NCBI GenBank assembly: GCA_046704445.1
Contig: JBJKRW010000020.1
Span: 1-43,452, forward strand
Length of the DNA: 43,452 nucleotides
Direction of reading: 5' to 3'
Origin: JBJKRW01 sp046704445
GTDB taxonomy: Bacteria > Patescibacteriota > Microgenomatia > UBA1406 > GWC2-37-13
The notes under the pieces: model-generated
The model's input: the letters and a program-made list of their open reading frames with translations, nothing else
What the model was told of the DNA's origin: nothing
The model's database searches: none
Shown: piece by piece, positions 1-7,635 of the stretch
How positions within the stretch are numbered: position 1 is the first letter of the stretch
Layout: the number at the start of each line of letters is the position of its first letter
Translations under genes and position numbers: made by a program

Positions 1-923
1 CGTTGTTCCAGTCGTCATGGTTTCAACAGATTTTAGTTAACCACTTTCAGGGAAACAGCAATGGTTCTCTTTTGCTTGGTGTTTTCGAGAATTCGGTTTG
101 TGTTGCCCATGCGGAGTTTGAATTGGAAAAAGATACGCTGCTATTTTTAGGAATGAAACAGGTTCTTAATAACCAGGAAGTAACGGATTACGGAGATATT
201 GTGTATGCTCCTGATTCATATGCCCGCGCTCAGGAGATTTGGGATGTTTTGATTACATTTCTTTCAGGGGAATCGGTGCGCGAACTCCGGCTGGATTATA
301 TCCGCGAAGACTCTCTAACATACCGGACATTATCTTCCAGGGGCAATGCTCACACGGAAGCTCAGCAGGTTGCGCCGTATTTGGATTTACCGGGAGATTG
401 GGATACATATATGGCGGGGTTGGATAGAAAAAAAAGACATGAATTGAAGAGAAAAATAAAGCGTCTGGACGAGGTTCCCCATCAATTCGTATGTAGCCCG
501 GCGGTTACGGAACAGGAATTTGAACGGTATATAGAACTTGTTAAGGCATCATCAGACATAAAGCACGAATTTATGAGCACCGGAATGAAAAGTTTTTTCC
601 ATGATTTGGCCAGCGGAGGTGATCCGCAATGGAAACCTTATCTTTGTTTTTTGAAACTCAACAATAACGAATCTGCGGGACTGTTGACGTTTGAAAACAA
701 TACCGAGGTGCTGGGTTACAATTCCGGGTATGATCCCGAACAGCGGTTTTACAGTGTAGGATTGCTCCTTCATGCATTCAAGATCAAACAGGCAATTGAA
801 GCCGGAAAGAAACGATATGATTTTCTCCGGGGTACGGAACGATATAAATATGATTTAGGGGCGAAAGATCTCAGACTTTTTCGGATTACGGTTTCACTAA
901 CCGGTCTACAAAAACAGAAGTGA
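1..923 (+). CDS. GNAT-like acyltransferase, BioF2/FemAB-like (5' partial)
   Basis: The reading frame is open from the window edge and stops at TGA 921-923, so the true start lies outside. The product (about 306 residues visible) resembles the BioF2-like acetyltransferase domain (Acetyltransf_6), related to FemAB aminoacyltransferases. The signs are an N-terminal FQSSWFQQI segment like the F-x-S-P-x-W opening of these proteins, a basic GLDRKKRHELKRKIKRL helix in mid-protein, and the C-terminal YDFLRGTERYKYDLG signature that closes the CoA-binding fold. A cytoplasmic enzyme transferring an acyl or aminoacyl group, possibly to envelope material, is likely; the substrate cannot be read from the sequence. 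The last 18 bases overlap the convergent PAP2 gene. Confidence 0.72.
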   Translation, partial: LFQSSWFQQILVNHFQGNSNGSLLLGVFENSVCVAHAEFELEKDTLLFLGMKQVLNNQEVTDYGDIVYAPDSYARAQEIWDVLITFLSGESVRELRLDYIREDSLTYRTLSSRGNAHTEAQQVAPYLDLPGDWDTYMAGLDRKKRHELKRKIKRLDEVPHQFVCSPAVTEQEFERYIELVKASSDIKHEFMSTGMKSFFHDLASGGDPQWKPYLCFLKLNNNESAGLLTFENNTEVLGYNSGYDPEQRFYSVGLLLHAFKIKQAIEAGKKRYDFLRGTERYKYDLGAKDLRLFRITVSLTGLQKQK

Positions 924-1589
924 AAGAAAACCTGAGGACAAACCGAGAAGCGTGCCGCCAACCACGTCTGTGCTCCAGTGTTCTCCGAGACTGACCCTTG
1001 TTACGAGCATGATAATGTCAAAGAGGACAATTCCCGTAAGGCAGATGAACTTTCCGTTTTTTGTGAATGTCCGTGCTTTCATCACCAGATAGGATACGAT
1101 GACCGAAAGGAAAACAATCCTGAAACTGTGTCCGGACGGATACGAAGAACCCGGTTGGACATATGAACTCGGAAACAGGAAGGGGATCGTGTAACGGAAA
1201 AAAAGAAACGGAGGACCCGGATGATGCATAAAAGCCTTGCCGATCAGTTCCAGAAGATGTGAACCCGCAAACAATACGAAAGGGATGAACGCTTGAAGTT
1301 TTTTTCTCGATAAAAGAATTATCAAGAGAGCGATACTTGTCACTTCAAAGCTGCCTACTAAGCTGAAGAGTGAGAGGTACATGTCAAATTTTTTCGGGAT
1401 ATGGTTCTGGACTTTGACCGTCATATTAAAATCAAACATATCAAGCGACTTGGTTTTTACCACAAGTGTAAATAAGGCGAATACGCAAAAAAAGAAGATA
1501 GAAAAAAAGATCAGCGGCAGGTTTTTTTTCAGGGCTTGCATCAAATGTAAGTATATAGAAGTTTTATGACGGGATGCTGAAATTTTCAT
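906..1589 (-). CDS. PAP2-superfamily membrane phosphatase
   Basis: A polytopic membrane protein of 227 residues with about five or six hydrophobic segments. The three phosphatase motifs of the PAP2 superfamily are visible in order: a degenerate first motif (KAFMHHPGPP, where KX6RP is usual), PSGH within SYPSGHSFR, and a TRVSLGEHWSTDVVGG segment matching the SRxxxGxHxxxD motif with its catalytic His and Asp. Members dephosphorylate lipid phosphates such as undecaprenyl diphosphate or phosphatidic acid on the outer membrane face. Its start overlaps the stop of the upstream MFS gene (ATGA), so the two are translationally coupled. The Arg of the first motif appears replaced, but the nucleophilic His is intact. 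Confidence 0.85.
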   Translation of the reverse strand: MKISASRHKTSIYLHLMQALKKNLPLIFFSIFFFCVFALFTLVVKTKSLDMFDFNMTVKVQNHIPKKFDMYLSLFSLVGSFEVTSIALLIILLSRKKLQAFIPFVLFAGSHLLELIGKAFMHHPGPPFLFFRYTIPFLFPSSYVQPGSSYPSGHSFRIVFLSVIVSYLVMKARTFTKNGKFICLTGIVLFDIIMLVTRVSLGEHWSTDVVGGTLLGLSSGFLSLLFL

Positions 1590-2818
1590 ACGATAACTTC
1601 CTCTCCCTGATATTTAATTACTTCCGGAACCTTTAACGCAACAAACAATGTTACCAATATAGTGCCGATTCCTCCCGTAATAACGGAAAGAGGCGCCCCA
1701 AGGAGAGCGGCGCTGAATCCCGCTTCGACCTCACCAAGTTGCGGTCCTCCCGCATAAAAAAACATATTGATTCCCGACATTCTACCCCTCAGTCTATCGG
1801 GCGTAATGAGCTGTCTTATTGTACTTCTGAGAATGGTGCTTATGACATCTCCGGCTCCGCTCACGGCAAGAAAAACAAGAGAGGCATAGAATGAACGCGA
1901 TATTCCGAACAGGATCGTGGCGATTCCGAATATCCCTACGGACCATAATAAGAGTTTACCTTGTTGAGGGATGTGCTTGCGCGAAGAGACAAAAAAACCC
2001 GCAATAAGCGCTCCGAAAGACGGGGCAGCATAAAGAAAGCCCAGGCCTTTCGGTCCCACGTTGAGGACTTCGGTAGCGAATATGGGCATCAATACGTTTG
2101 CCGAAGCAAAAAAAGTGGCGAAAAAATCGAGGACCATCGATGCGGAGATAATCGGAGTATTTTTTACAAACTTTAGTCCTTCCTTAAACGAGTTGAGCGA
2201 AAACGAAACTGTTCTTGAAAAAGATTGGGGTACGTTACTCATCATCATGAGAGATATAATAATCGGGATGAATGTCAGCGCATTGATTACATAGACCGAG
2301 CCGACTCCGAGGTATGCGATGATAAAACCCGCGAGACTCGGACCGATAACCAGAGAAGTTTGCCGCATCAGCGTATTGAGACTGACTGCATTAAAAAAAT
2401 GTTTTTTCGGGACAAGCGCCGGTGTCATTGATTGCCGTGACGGACTGTCGAACGATGCGGCTACGGAATTAAGCGCCAGTATCAAATAAATAATAAGCGG
2501 AGAGATCTGATGGGAATATGTCGTAAATATAAGGATAGCCGTACTTGCAAGCATAAGTATTTGAGCAAAAAAAATAAGTGTCTTTCTGTTAAATCTATCT
2601 GCCGCAGTTCCCCCGATGAACGAAAATACCAGTAACGGGAGAAATCTGGCAAGCCCAATATAGCCAAGTGAAAGCGCCGACCCTGTTAATGTATAAGTAT
2701 GCCAGATTAGTCCGACAATCTGCATTTGATTACCTATGGTTGAAATCAAAAGCCCAAGCCACAACAGTCTGAAGTCGCGGTAACGTAAAGCGATAAAAGG
2801 AGATTGATGGTGCTTCAT
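1586..2818 (-). CDS. MFS transporter (EntS/MFS_3-like)
   Basis: A 410-residue protein with about twelve hydrophobic segments. The first part carries RYRDFRLLWLGLLISTIGNQM, typical of the MFS_3/enterobactin-exporter type, and GGTAADRFNRK, the conserved loop 2-3 motif (GxxxDRxxRK). A matching basic loop (DRLRGRMSGI) follows in the second half. It is probably a proton-coupled exporter in the cytoplasmic membrane; the substrate is unknown. A TATAAT lies 11 bp before the ATG, implying a very short leader. It is the first gene of a two-gene unit with the PAP2 phosphatase. Confidence 0.85.
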   Translation of the reverse strand: MKHHQSPFIALRYRDFRLLWLGLLISTIGNQMQIVGLIWHTYTLTGSALSLGYIGLARFLPLLVFSFIGGTAADRFNRKTLIFFAQILMLASTAILIFTTYSHQISPLIIYLILALNSVAASFDSPSRQSMTPALVPKKHFFNAVSLNTLMRQTSLVIGPSLAGFIIAYLGVGSVYVINALTFIPIIISLMMMSNVPQSFSRTVSFSLNSFKEGLKFVKNTPIISASMVLDFFATFFASANVLMPIFATEVLNVGPKGLGFLYAAPSFGALIAGFFVSSRKHIPQQGKLLLWSVGIFGIATILFGISRSFYASLVFLAVSGAGDVISTILRSTIRQLITPDRLRGRMSGINMFFYAGGPQLGEVEAGFSAALLGAPLSVITGGIGTILVTLFVALKVPEVIKYQGEEVIV

Positions 2819-2845
2819 ATAAAATATTCATTATACCTGAGGATA

Positions 2846-3898
2846 TTATTTTTGCCTATGTAAAGATATGTCAAGCAGTTCCAACAAAAGGACTTTAAAT
2901 GATTGGGGAATTTTCAATATTTGTATAAGCCGTTTTGCATTTGACGCGTATTCGGACACCTCTTTTTCTATCAGAACGTCAATTTTATTGTTGCGTGCAA
3001 TACGCCGTATACGTTTTATATCCTGTGGGGTAATATCTTTTTTTCCGAAAACCGTTTCCATCCATTTGAGATCTTTTTCGGATGACCGTTTAAACAGATA
3101 ATATCGCATGAGTGTTTTCTTGTTTTCCCGGATATCCGAGCCAACGGGTTTTCCGCTTTCTTCCGAAAACAATCCGATTTCGTCATCTTTAATCTGAAAA
3201 ATCATTCCGAGCGATTCTCCAAGCCGTTCCAGGTTGCGGTGTACGGAAGCGGGTTGTCGGGCCGCAGCGGCACCTATGAGGAATGGAAGAACGAACGTAT
3301 ATCGGGCAGTTTTATATCGATATACGTTTACAATCTCCTCGCGCAAAGGATTAACGTTCCTGCTTCCGAGAAAAATATCCTGCATTTGACCGATACCTAC
3401 GGAAATAAGTTCATCCGTTACGATTTCAAGAACTTTTTTTTTATCCGCTTCTCTCAACGTCGATCCGTTGAGGAGTTTAATTCCGTAATACAGCGCGATA
3501 TCGCCCGCACAAATTCCCATGGATTCACCGAACTGGAGAAAATTATTGATTTCGTGGCTCTGTGCAACAGAAAAATAACTGGCGTGTATGCTTTGCATAT
3601 TTCTTCGCACAAGATCTCGATCAATAATATCGTCGTGAATAAGAAGCGACGAGTGGATTAATTCAAGTCCGGCAGCCAAGGGAACTATTTCTCGGGATGA
3701 CCGGAGACCAAACATGTCCGCAGTCAACAAAACCAGGACACCTCTAATGGATTTTCCCGCAGTACTGAATGTGTCGAGCTTGGTTAACACGTCCTTTCCC
3801 CAGCGGTTAATCGCTTGTGCTTTTGTTTCACGGAAAAACAGTACGTTGATATACGAATCAATAATGCGTTTTTTTTGCCGAAGGTAATTTGAAAACAT
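2846..3898 (-). CDS. Polyprenyl diphosphate synthase (trans-isoprenyl type)
   Basis: A protein of 350 residues with the hallmarks of trans-isoprenyl diphosphate synthases. The first Asp-rich motif is HDDIIDRDLVRR, with DDxxD for Mg-diphosphate binding. The second is QIKDDEIGLF, where the last Asp of DDxxD is Gly, as is common in geranylgeranyl-type enzymes. K-T lies in YRYKTARYTF and GKPVGSDIRENKKT resembles the G-K-x3-D-I-R-x-x-K-x-T region before the C-terminal helices. It condenses isopentenyl diphosphate with allylic diphosphates, probably to make a lipid carrier or membrane lipid precursor. Product length cannot be read off. It is divergent from the Crp/Fnr-like regulator across 74 bp. 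Confidence 0.88.
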   Translation of the reverse strand: MFSNYLRQKKRIIDSYINVLFFRETKAQAINRWGKDVLTKLDTFSTAGKSIRGVLVLLTADMFGLRSSREIVPLAAGLELIHSSLLIHDDIIDRDLVRRNMQSIHASYFSVAQSHEINNFLQFGESMGICAGDIALYYGIKLLNGSTLREADKKKVLEIVTDELISVGIGQMQDIFLGSRNVNPLREEIVNVYRYKTARYTFVLPFLIGAAAARQPASVHRNLERLGESLGMIFQIKDDEIGLFSEESGKPVGSDIRENKKTLMRYYLFKRSSEKDLKWMETVFGKKDITPQDIKRIRRIARNNKIDVLIEKEVSEYASNAKRLIQILKIPQSFKVLLLELLDISLHRQK

Positions 3899-3944
3899 AC
3901 CGAGATAATTGTATCATGCAATGTCAACTTTTTGCCAAAATTTG

Positions 3945-3950
3945 TATAAT
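3945..3950 (+). promoter_or_regulatory. -10 hexamer (TATAAT) of the Crp/Fnr-like regulator
   Basis: A perfect TATAAT lies 22 bp before the ATG of the regulator. No good -35 is visible at the right spacing (weak TGTCAA at 3922). The 74-bp intergenic region also holds a minus-strand TACAAT 9 bp before the start of the polyprenyl synthase, so both divergent promoters are in this space. Confidence 0.5.
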
Positions 3951-3972
3951 ATAGATATAGGTTGATATCATT

Positions 3973-4632
3973 ATGAAACACTTTAACGGAACTTTGGAAT
4001 TATTCAAAGGACTAAAACAAAAAGATCTCGATGCTATCAAGGGTATGTTCAAAGAAGTTTCGTTCTCCAAGCATAATCTTATATTCAAACCCACGGATAA
4101 GGGAAGAGTATTTATCGTCAAGGAGGGAAGAATTGAGTTGTACAGGAAAGCGCGGAATGATCAGAAATTCATTATTGACGTATTGAAGCGGAACGGGATA
4201 TTCGGCGACTTGAATCTTTCGAAAACAAGCGAGATTTTTGCGGAATCAATGGAAAATTCAATGTGCTACGTTTGCGCAACAAAGGATTTTTTCTCATTGC
4301 TTGCTTATCCGGCCCTTGCAGAAAAACTGTTTGCCTACGTGTTTAAAAGGCTGGTAACTATCGAGGATAAGTTGACTTCATTGGCGACGGAAGACGTTTT
4401 GAGAAGATTTTTGCGGTTAATTATTTATCTTGAGAAAACAAGCGAATTGCAAAGTATTCAAAGTTCGATGACGGACAAGTATACGCATGAACAGTTGTCT
4501 CAGATGCTTGGTGTGTCCAGACAGACAATCACAATGCTGATCAATGAACTCGAAGATAAGGGAGTTATCCAGAGAAAAAAGAAAAAGTTCGCGTATCAGA
4601 AAAATAAACTCAGGGAATATCTTTCCCGTTGA
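3973..4632 (+). CDS. Crp/Fnr-family transcriptional regulator
   Basis: A 219-residue protein with the two-domain layout of the Crp/Fnr family. Residues ~10-120 form a cyclic-nucleotide-binding-like beta barrel (FIVKEGRIELYRKA...GIFGDLNL). Residues ~165-200 form a winged helix-turn-helix: THEQLSQMLGVSRQTITMLINE, then the wing DKGVIQRKKKKF. The phosphate-binding-cassette Arg-Ala pair needed for cAMP is not evident, and no N-terminal Cys cluster like that of Fnr is present; the only cysteines form MCYVCATK near residue 95. The effector is therefore unknown. The gene ends in TGA just upstream of the tRNA-Pro gene. Confidence 0.88.
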   Translation: MKHFNGTLELFKGLKQKDLDAIKGMFKEVSFSKHNLIFKPTDKGRVFIVKEGRIELYRKARNDQKFIIDVLKRNGIFGDLNLSKTSEIFAESMENSMCYVCATKDFFSLLAYPALAEKLFAYVFKRLVTIEDKLTSLATEDVLRRFLRLIIYLEKTSELQSIQSSMTDKYTHEQLSQMLGVSRQTITMLINELEDKGVIQRKKKKFAYQKNKLREYLSR

Positions 4633-4688
4633 TCATAACGCTATAATCTCACGTAACGCTTAAATATCTGCTAAAATAATTACACATA

Positions 4689-4765
4689 CGGGACGTAGTT
4701 CAGATGGCCAGAACGTACGCTTTGGGAGCGTAAGGTCGCGAGTTCAAGTCTCGCCGTCCCGACCA
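4689..4765 (+). tRNA. tRNA-Pro (anticodon TGG)
   Basis: A 77-nt cloverleaf including an encoded CCA end. The acceptor stem CGGGACG pairs with CGTCCCG, and the anticodon stem TACGC/GCGTA encloses loop TTTGGGA with TGG at positions 34-36. The T arm is CGCGAGTTCAAGTCTCGCC. Its 3' half is the boundary of an integrated element: a recombinase remnant reads antisense into it and a partial copy of its 3' end lies about 1.9 kb downstream. Confidence 0.96.
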
Positions 4766-5500
4766 AGTTTGAAAGAGACCCTGCAAATAGTCACTTTGTG
4801 TTGTTGTGACAAGCTTTTCTTTCAGTTCAATAGTTTTAACTTGATCACCAACAAATTGGTGGTTTTCTTTCAGGATCAAATACGGTTTACGCAGTTCTAC
4901 CAATAGCTTTTGATCCTTAACTAAAAAGTTCGTGCCCAGAGCTCTGAAGATCGAAGTCTTACATTCAGCGTCACCATGGTCAAAGTTATGTTTGGCATTC
5001 TTGGCAAAGTTAAATGTCTTTTCAGCCAACTCTATCCAATCATAGGTTCTGGCTTTGAGCGAATTAAATTCGCGCTCCAAATTCTCACGTTCTTTCTTAA
5101 GCTCGTCTTTTTTGGTTGAATATTCCTCTTTTGATACTAATCCACCGATCTGTAAATCCAAGAGGTTATTGAGCTTATACTGGTTGTCTTTCATGTTTTT
5201 TGTCAGATTATCAAGGATAGCTTTTTGTTGAGCGCTTTCGTCATAATGTTCTTTTTTGATCCATTTGATCGCCCACGAGCAAAATTCGCTGGATATGGTG
5301 ATTGAATCCAGTATTTCATGTATTTTTTCATTGAGTATATGGATACTCATCTGTTTTTGGCTACAGGTATGTTTGGTTGGATCATGGTTACAGCGGACAT
5401 ATTCGTATTCAACAACCGTTCCATCTGTTAATTTCTTTGCTTTTATGTATGGAATCCATGAACTGCCACATTCAAAGCACGTCTCGCTTTTTCTTTTTTT
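4700..5500 (-). pseudogene. Large serine recombinase, C-terminal remnant
   Basis: In one frame this stretch encodes the C-terminal part of a large serine recombinase. A zinc-ribbon half (CFECG...) continues to a second Cys pair (VRCNH..., HTCSQ). It is followed by a charged coiled coil around LLDLQIGGLVSKEEYSTKKD, the typical recombinase motif, and then a basic tail. The N-terminal catalytic Ser domain and the recombinase domain are missing: upstream of ~5500 the frame closes at a TGA (5516-5518) and the DNA belongs to a different gene. The last ~20 residues (RRDLNSRPYAPKAYVLAI) are the antisense translation of the tRNA-Pro. Without its catalytic domain it cannot recombine DNA, so it is a remnant of the element that inserted here. 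Confidence 0.75.
4731..4765 (+). other. Candidate attachment site within the tRNA-Pro 3' end
   Basis: The T-arm and acceptor 3' strand of tRNA-Pro share CGCGAGTT and CGCCGTCCC with 6652-6675. The layout of tRNA 3' end, recombinase remnant, cargo and partial repeat is that of an element inserted into a tRNA gene. The second copy is degenerate, so the exact core cannot be defined. Confidence 0.45.
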
Positions 5501-5978
5501 ATCTCGGCAATCATCTCAAGAAGCTCAACATATGTCGCATACTCTAAAATCTTGTCCAAAGTCGTTTTGGCGCCATTTTTAACTATGCCGATATTGACTT
5601 GAGTATTATTAATAGGTTTATCAAGTCCTAGAGCCGATCTCTCTTCTTGTAAACCAGAGACAACGAGTTTTCTTGCGTCTTCTATATTACGCACCTCTAA
5701 CTGTTGTAGCTGATGCAATCTCTTAAACTGGACATGTTTGGCAATCTTTTGTTGCCTGATTCTTACCTCGACTTCATTCTCAATAGTTTTGCGTGTTCTT
5801 GCGTTTTTGTTAACACTCGCTTAATATAAGCTTCTCGATCTTTAATCCAACCCTTGGTATTTGTGCGATTACGGCTGTTATTTTTGATACTCTTTTCATG
5901 CATAAAATCACTTACAGATAACCAATTACCAGTAATGTAATCGTTCTTTAATTTTATCCAATCGTATAGCTTTTTCAT
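5443..5978 (-). pseudogene. Phage-type HTH protein (terminase small-subunit-like), frameshifted
   Basis: Two open segments in different frames (5763-5978, and about 5443-5820) join into one plausible protein. It begins MKKLYDWIKLKNDYITGNWL, has NTKGWIKDREAYIKRVLTKTQE, and after the frameshift continues TIENEVEVRIRQQKIAKHV and ARKLVVSGLQEERSALGL. I read it as a DNA-binding phage protein, perhaps a terminase small subunit, from its N-terminal HTH-like layout; this family call is a recollection and weak. The shift lies between 5763 and 5820, near short T runs. The 3' end runs straight into the recombinase remnant at a T7 tract (5494-5500). A TACAAT lies 7 bp before the ATG. Confidence 0.45.
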
Positions 5979-6070
5979 TAGAATGATTGTACCAATATAT
6001 ACCAGACGTACAGGTGGAATTAGATAGTGAAAGTATTGATTTATCTATTTCAGTTTAGTACCATAAAACT

Positions 6071-6475
6071 ATGGATGAAATTCAAACACCAGATTTTGCA
6101 AGTCAGCCACCACAAAAACCAAAACCTCTTACTCAACTAGATCCGAAACATGAATTTAGTAGATTTGCTATCCCAAAAGATTCGTTTAAGAATTTATTAG
6201 AGGCGTTAAACTTACCGAGTGAACCGCCTTCAACAGAAGAATGGAGCCATAAACAAATCGAACTTAAAGAAGCTGCACAAAAAAACTTAGCAGATGCCCA
6301 AGCTCAACTAGATGCTAAATTAGCTCAAAACTCACAAAACCCTGAACAATTTCTTGACTCATTGGTAAACAATTTAGGAGGAATACTTACCAGAGCGGGT
6401 TGGAGAATACCGCAATCACCTGCAACCGACACTTCTCTTCCTCCAAATCCTAGTCCAGGAACTTCAGGAAAGTAA
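6071..6475 (+). CDS. Hypothetical protein, Pro/Gln/Ala-rich, element cargo
   Basis: I do not recognise this 134-residue protein. It has no membrane segment or signal peptide. The N-terminus is rich in Pro and Gln (FASQPPQKPKPLTQ). The middle is a charged Ala/Gln-rich helix (IELKEAAQKNLADAQAQL) that may be coiled coil. The C-terminus is a flexible Pro/Ser tail (SLPPNPSPGTSGK). It is more AT-rich in codon use (many TTA, CAA, AAA codons) than the flanking core genes. It lies between the recombinase remnant and the tRNA-like repeat, so it is probably cargo of the integrated element. It is divergent from the phage-like pseudogene. Confidence 0.5.
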   Translation: MDEIQTPDFASQPPQKPKPLTQLDPKHEFSRFAIPKDSFKNLLEALNLPSEPPSTEEWSHKQIELKEAAQKNLADAQAQLDAKLAQNSQNPEQFLDSLVNNLGGILTRAGWRIPQSPATDTSLPPNPSPGTSGK

Positions 6476-6611
6476 GAATGACTTTTTGAAAATTTTGTCG
6501 TGGAAGAAATACCTACGATACTACAAAAACGAAAGTCAAAAATAGAATTTTTTAGGAGTGCACGTCAGATCAAGCTAAATTCGGTATATACAGAGGTTCT
6601 TTTAGTGTAAA

Positions 6612-6670
6612 ATAATAGTTACAAACATCGTTTGTTATAGTCGACTTTTTCCGCGAGTTTCCCGCCGTCC
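6612..6670 (+). repeat. Degenerate direct repeat, copy 1
   Basis: This copy shares with 7480-7538 the blocks ATAATAGTT, TCGTTT, TAGT(C/T)GACTTTT, CGC(A/G)AGTT and GCCGT in the same order and nearly the same spacing, roughly 70% identity by eye. Its 3' part also matches the tRNA-Pro 3' end. The two copies flank the orphan membrane protein gene. Confidence 0.55.
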
Positions 6671-6675
6671 CAACA
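6652..6675 (+). other. Partial copy of the tRNA-Pro 3' end (att-like)
   Basis: CGCGAGTT followed by CGCCGTCCC reproduces the T-arm and acceptor blocks of the tRNA-Pro gene (4731-4765), with about 6 bases lost between the blocks and AACAA where the tRNA has GACCA. It lies in the same orientation as the tRNA, as expected of the distal att site of an inserted element. Confidence 0.5.
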
Positions 6676-6724
6676 AATTTTGTTACAAAACTACCAGGGC
6701 TTTCCTTTGGATTGACCGTATTTG

Positions 6725-7447
6725 CTAAGAGCGTTGAATATTTAAAGCAGTATGAGTAAAAGGAGTGTACTGTACCGTAATTGTATCGCCGTTTTTTAAA
6801 TCAAAAAAAGGTTGGTTTTTTATGTTATAGATAGAATCATATGGGTGGTAGAAAAAAAAGTAAAATACGATATTTCTTACGGAAAAAGTATACATATAAA
6901 GATTCTTTTTACTAAGTCTTTTTAAATATGACAGGTTCGTAATTGCAATAATAGTCAGATTGCCACGAATTATAAACAGCGGGGATCGAGTATCCAGATA
7001 TATATAATAATATCGATGACTTATGTAAAGGAAAAATATAGAGAAACCGATAAATAAAGAGATTAAAAGAATCCAATCTGAAATTATATTAGAACCATAT
7101 TCTTTAACGTAAAAAATTCTATAAGTATAAAACAATATACCTAGAAACAAAGCACCATCAATAAATATGTAAGAATTGCGTTGATTTCTTGCTACCTGCC
7201 AAATGAATTTTATTTCACCTGGCGTGAGGTCTCTCATAATACGGGGTTCATCACCTGCGCCTTTTATGGAAATATCCTGCAGGAACCTTCTTCGGAAATT
7301 TCTATTAGATTGAATAACGCAATATAATCCGTATAAAATTCCGGTAAAAATAAGAATGCCGATAATCGAAATGAGATAGAACCAGAAGCCTCCAAATTTA
7401 ATTGAATGCATTGCCTGTAAGATAAGACTCCAATCACTTTGTGACAT
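6725..7447 (-). CDS. Hypothetical polytopic membrane protein
   Basis: I do not recognise this 240-residue protein. It has about four hydrophobic segments: residues ~22-44 (FYLISIIGILIFTGILYGLY), ~97-112, ~126-146 and a weaker one near 160-170. A cytoplasmic, basic stretch (NRNFRRRFLQDI) follows the first. The C-terminal ~60 residues are aromatic-rich and mostly soluble. The gene is AT-rich and stands alone between the two copies of the degenerate repeat, so it is probably acquired DNA. A TATGAT lies 5 bp before the ATG. An unknown sensor or immunity-like membrane protein is possible but unproven. Confidence 0.55.
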   Translation of the reverse strand: MSQSDWSLILQAMHSIKFGGFWFYLISIIGILIFTGILYGLYCVIQSNRNFRRRFLQDISIKGAGDEPRIMRDLTPGEIKFIWQVARNQRNSYIFIDGALFLGILFYTYRIFYVKEYGSNIISDWILLISLFIGFSIFFLYISHRYYYIYLDTRSPLFIIRGNLTIIAITNLSYLKRLSKKNLYMYTFSVRNIVFYFFFYHPYDSIYNIKNQPFFDLKNGDTITVQYTPFTHTALNIQRS

Positions 7448-7479
7448 ACTTCATCATAGCAAATCAATTTGCCTTAATT

Positions 7480-7538
7480 TATAATAGTTGCTGACGTCGT
7501 TTACATTAGTTGACTTTTATCGCAAGTTCCGGCCGTTT
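7480..7538 (+). repeat. Degenerate direct repeat, copy 2
   Basis: This is the second copy of the repeat at 6612-6670, in direct orientation. It has lost more of the tRNA-like 3' part (CGCAAGTTCCGGCCGT). It is followed by an inverted repeat, CCGTTT-8-AAACGG (7533-7552). It sits in the 188-bp gap upstream of argH. Confidence 0.5.
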
Positions 7539-7635
7539 CGTTTCGTAAACGGGCAGCTGATACATCTCATTGATTTGACGAATATTGTGTAAGAACAAAA
7601 CGTAATGTATGATGAAATTATTATAAAGTTCTATT

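Larger units (their letters stand above)
6476..6724. other. AT-rich non-coding stretch with attachment-like repeat
   Basis: No convincing gene is seen here. The stretch holds the first copy of the degenerate ~58-bp repeat (6612-6670) and the partial copy of the tRNA-Pro 3' end (6652-6675), and separates two convergent AT-rich orphan genes. It is probably the right boundary of the integrated element. Confidence 0.5.

Noticed and set aside
3899..3972. Minus-strand TTGACA upstream of the polyprenyl synthase as a -35
   Set aside because: It is only 8 bp from the TACAAT, too close for a sigma-70 promoter.
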